Part shown: positions 62,456-64,000 of the stretch, piece by piece
Numbering within the stretch: position 1 is the first letter of the stretch
How the letters are laid out: the number at the start of each line of letters is the position of its first letter
From: Halobacillus kuroshimensis DSM 18393
GTDB taxonomy: Bacteria; Bacillota; Bacilli; Bacillales; Halobacillaceae
Reading direction: 5' to 3'
DNA length: 64,000 nucleotides
Assembly (NCBI RefSeq): GCF_000425705.1
Contig: NZ_AUDY01000004.1
Coordinates: forward strand, 1-64,000
The notes under the pieces: model-generated
What the model was told of the DNA's origin: nothing
Databases searched by the model: none
Seen by the model: only the letters and a program-made list of their open reading frames with translations
Position numbers and translations under genes: made by a program

Positions 62456-63982
62456 CTACATAACTTCCTCTGCATAATCACTGATTGCATAACCCTTCTG
62501 CTGCTTCATCAGCCAGCCCTGCTTTTCCAGCTGGGTGAACAACCGCTGAATATGCTTTTCAGGCCAGCTCGATAACAGACCAAACCACCGTGTTTCATGA
62601 AGATAGAGACTTCTTAATTTGTTCGTCGGCTTGCCCGCGAGCATCTGGACCAGGGTGTGCACCGGGTATTCACTGCCATAATAATAGATGAGGTCAAGAA
62701 TCTGCTGAGTATCCGCATAAGTGATGGACCTTCCTTTGATGGTCAGAATGATATCCTCATCATTGTAGCGGACTTCTTCGAGACGCGCCTTCAGTTCCTC
62801 AAGGACATGCCGGGTATTCGGGTAGACATGCTCCGGCACGACCTTCTGCCAGCGGTTCAACTCCTTAAGAATACGGACATCATGAAGCTGGACACCTGCC
62901 AGCCACAGCAGCTCTGAATCGGTCCGCTTCTCCGGAATATGAACCCGGCTTAATTTGTCATACATGTCCAGTAAAGGATAGGCGGACAGGTCGTCTTTTC
63001 TGCGCTGATACTTTTCGATACGGCTGACGACAGCCAGGCTTTCATCAAGGGATTTCCTTGCGGTGTTGAGCTGTTTTTTCAAAGCTCTCAACTGGCCAAG
63101 CTGCTCGAGAAGCCTGCTGTTCTGTATCGCTATGTCATTGAACTGCTGCTCAATCGTCGCTGTGCGCTTGGCTGCCCGTTCCACATCAAACTCTTCGGGA
63201 AAACGGACCCTATCCTCCACCGTGTCATAATAAAGGCAGAAATCACACGTTTCACAGTAGCAGCAGATCGTTTTCTCCCCGGCATCGAACTGTAAACATT
63301 TTGAATGGGGGCAGCTGCCTTGTTCCTGCTCGACCCACGCCTGTGGAAGAGCTCGGAACGGGCGCATGACGATTTCGACACGGTGCCTCCAATATGCGAT
63401 GTCCTCAGGATAGTTCAGCACAGAAATGAGTGAGGATTGATTCATCGTTTCGACCGCATCGATGACCTCACGCTTTTGATGAAACAGCTGCACCATTGGA
63501 TGCCGGTGAAACGCATCTGCAATTTTATCCAGCCAGTTTTCACGACTTTCTGTGCTGATGTGAGAAAGAAACAGATATTCATCCAGCACTTCCCCGACAT
63601 GGTCATACAACTGGTCTGCGGACAGCTGAGTGAAATCTGTGTTATATAAATATTGATCTTTTAAAGGTAGTCCATGTTCTTCAGGCAGGGACTTCCATAA
63701 AAACAATTCTGGGCGCAGCAAATGTGGATGGATCCTCTCTTCCTTTTGAAAAGCTACAGGCAGAACTGCATCCCCGGTTAGTCCGAGATAATTCTGGATG
63801 GACGTTGTGTCCAGAGACTTCCTGCCGATATGATCCACAATTGCATCGTTAAGCCTGGATAATAACCCCCGTTCAAATTTATGTCCGATGGAACGAATGT
63901 GTTTGTTCTTTTTCCCAATCGGCGCAAGTACAACATGAGGGTAGCGATGATCCTGGTAAGCAATCCTATTTGGCAGTCCCAT
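62456..63982 (-). CDS. Free-standing RQC-domain DNA-binding protein (RQC-minor type)
   Basis: 508 aa, no helicase motif. The C-terminal 85 residues (about 420-508, ILDLIYYYGSEYPVHTLVQ and SWPEKHIQRLFTQLEKQGWL) resemble the RQC winged helix of RecQ. A cysteine cluster at residues 224, 229, 240, 241, 243, 246 and 249 (CPHSKC, CCYCETCDFC) likely binds zinc. A coiled coil lies at about 268-330 and residues 1-220 are unknown. I recall a bacterial family named RQC-minor-1 with this plan; function is not established. ATG 63982 follows AAAGGGG by 8 nt, so the gene is complete. No partner gene is visible at the window edge. Confidence 0.75.
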   Translation of the reverse strand: MGLPNRIAYQDHRYPHVVLAPIGKKNKHIRSIGHKFERGLLSRLNDAIVDHIGRKSLDTTSIQNYLGLTGDAVLPVAFQKEERIHPHLLRPELFLWKSLPEEHGLPLKDQYLYNTDFTQLSADQLYDHVGEVLDEYLFLSHISTESRENWLDKIADAFHRHPMVQLFHQKREVIDAVETMNQSSLISVLNYPEDIAYWRHRVEIVMRPFRALPQAWVEQEQGSCPHSKCLQFDAGEKTICCYCETCDFCLYYDTVEDRVRFPEEFDVERAAKRTATIEQQFNDIAIQNSRLLEQLGQLRALKKQLNTARKSLDESLAVVSRIEKYQRRKDDLSAYPLLDMYDKLSRVHIPEKRTDSELLWLAGVQLHDVRILKELNRWQKVVPEHVYPNTRHVLEELKARLEEVRYNDEDIILTIKGRSITYADTQQILDLIYYYGSEYPVHTLVQMLAGKPTNKLRSLYLHETRWFGLLSSWPEKHIQRLFTQLEKQGWLMKQQKGYAISDYAEEVM

Positions 63983-64000
63983 AATGAATTCCCCTTTGAA

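Noticed and set aside
1-64000. CRISPR array, tRNA/rRNA genes, prophage or transposase
   Set aside because: No regularly spaced repeats, no cloverleaf or rRNA sequence and no integrase, transposase or phage structural protein was found in either strand.

Overview
The window reads as a chromosome segment of a low-GC Gram-positive spore-former relative, most likely a salt-tolerant Bacillaceae of the Halobacillus/Pontibacillus type. Grounds seen here: a Bacillus-order riboflavin operon (ribD-ribE-ribBA-ribH) under an FMN riboswitch, an S-box (SAM-I) leader, a Mn (yybP-ykoY) riboswitch, CssRS next to HtrB, YfmR, YuxH, NiaR, two Firmicute-only small proteins (SE1561 and SE1832 types), CcpA-type cre sites, AGGAGG ribosome sites with many TTG/GTG starts, and acidic proteins with BCCT and cation/proton antiporter genes. 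The genus is an inference; no rRNA or tRNA gene is present to fix it. No phage, transposase, CRISPR array or tRNA gene was seen.

Layout. 1-640: no gene; intrinsic terminators, one full and one internally deleted copy of a structured interspersed repeat. 646-4357: riboflavin operon with promoter, FMN aptamer and leader terminator. 4677-6479: solitary alpha-glucosidase with paired CcpA/LacI-type operators. 6612-7732: OsmC-like protein, GNAT and SE1561 small protein. 7917-8915: TerC-family protein behind a Mn riboswitch. 9019-12757: peptidase T, an AI-2E-family membrane protein and an MFS transporter. 12790-15733: complete TRAP transporter (P, M, Q). 15971-17115: GNAT and SE1832 small protein. 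17116-17640: hairpins plus repeat copy 2. 17641-21156: cation/proton antiporter and BrnQ with an attenuator-like leader. 21197-24487: transglutaminase / alpha-E / ATP-grasp operon. 24628-29719: quinone-oxidoreductase-like enzyme, then recQ-kynU-kynB. 29770-38225: BCCT transporter, zinc-ribbon peptide, CrtI-type dehydrogenase, aminopeptidase AmpS, YfmR and an alanine/glycine symporter. 38502-42431: thioesterase, CssS, CssR and HtrB. 42774-48481: cardiolipin synthase, NiaR, sucrose-6-P hydrolase, PTS IIA and methionine gamma-lyase. 48571-49851: YuxH-type EAL-HDOD gene broken by an in-frame amber codon, with a 13-G tract at its promoter. 50050-55811: Rieske flavoprotein, RarD, repeat copy 3 and a three-gene flavoprotein operon. 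55932-59271: DUF2188 protein, then S-box-metY-metX. 59324-62269: polysaccharide deacetylase, then DUF4166-kynA. 62456-63982: free-standing RQC-domain protein.

How they fit. Riboflavin supply sits with at least six flavoproteins. Sulfur metabolism is present in both directions: MetX/MetY make homocysteine under SAM control, while a cre-controlled methionine gamma-lyase degrades methionine. Tryptophan catabolism to anthranilate is complete (kynA, kynB, kynU) but split over two loci 31 kb apart. Several transport genes (TRAP, BrnQ, BCCT, AlsT type, antiporter, RarD) suit a heterotroph living in salty, amino-acid-rich habitats.

Most unusual observations: a structured repeat family whose inner stem shows compensatory changes between copies and which supplies the stop codon of a neighbouring gene; the amber-interrupted yuxH with a G13 tract at its promoter; a TRAP binding protein with no ATG/GTG/TTG start upstream of its signal peptide; a MetY with an extra C-terminal Rossmann-like domain; a short BrnQ attenuator not matching any riboswitch I know; and a helicase-free RQC protein with a cysteine cluster.
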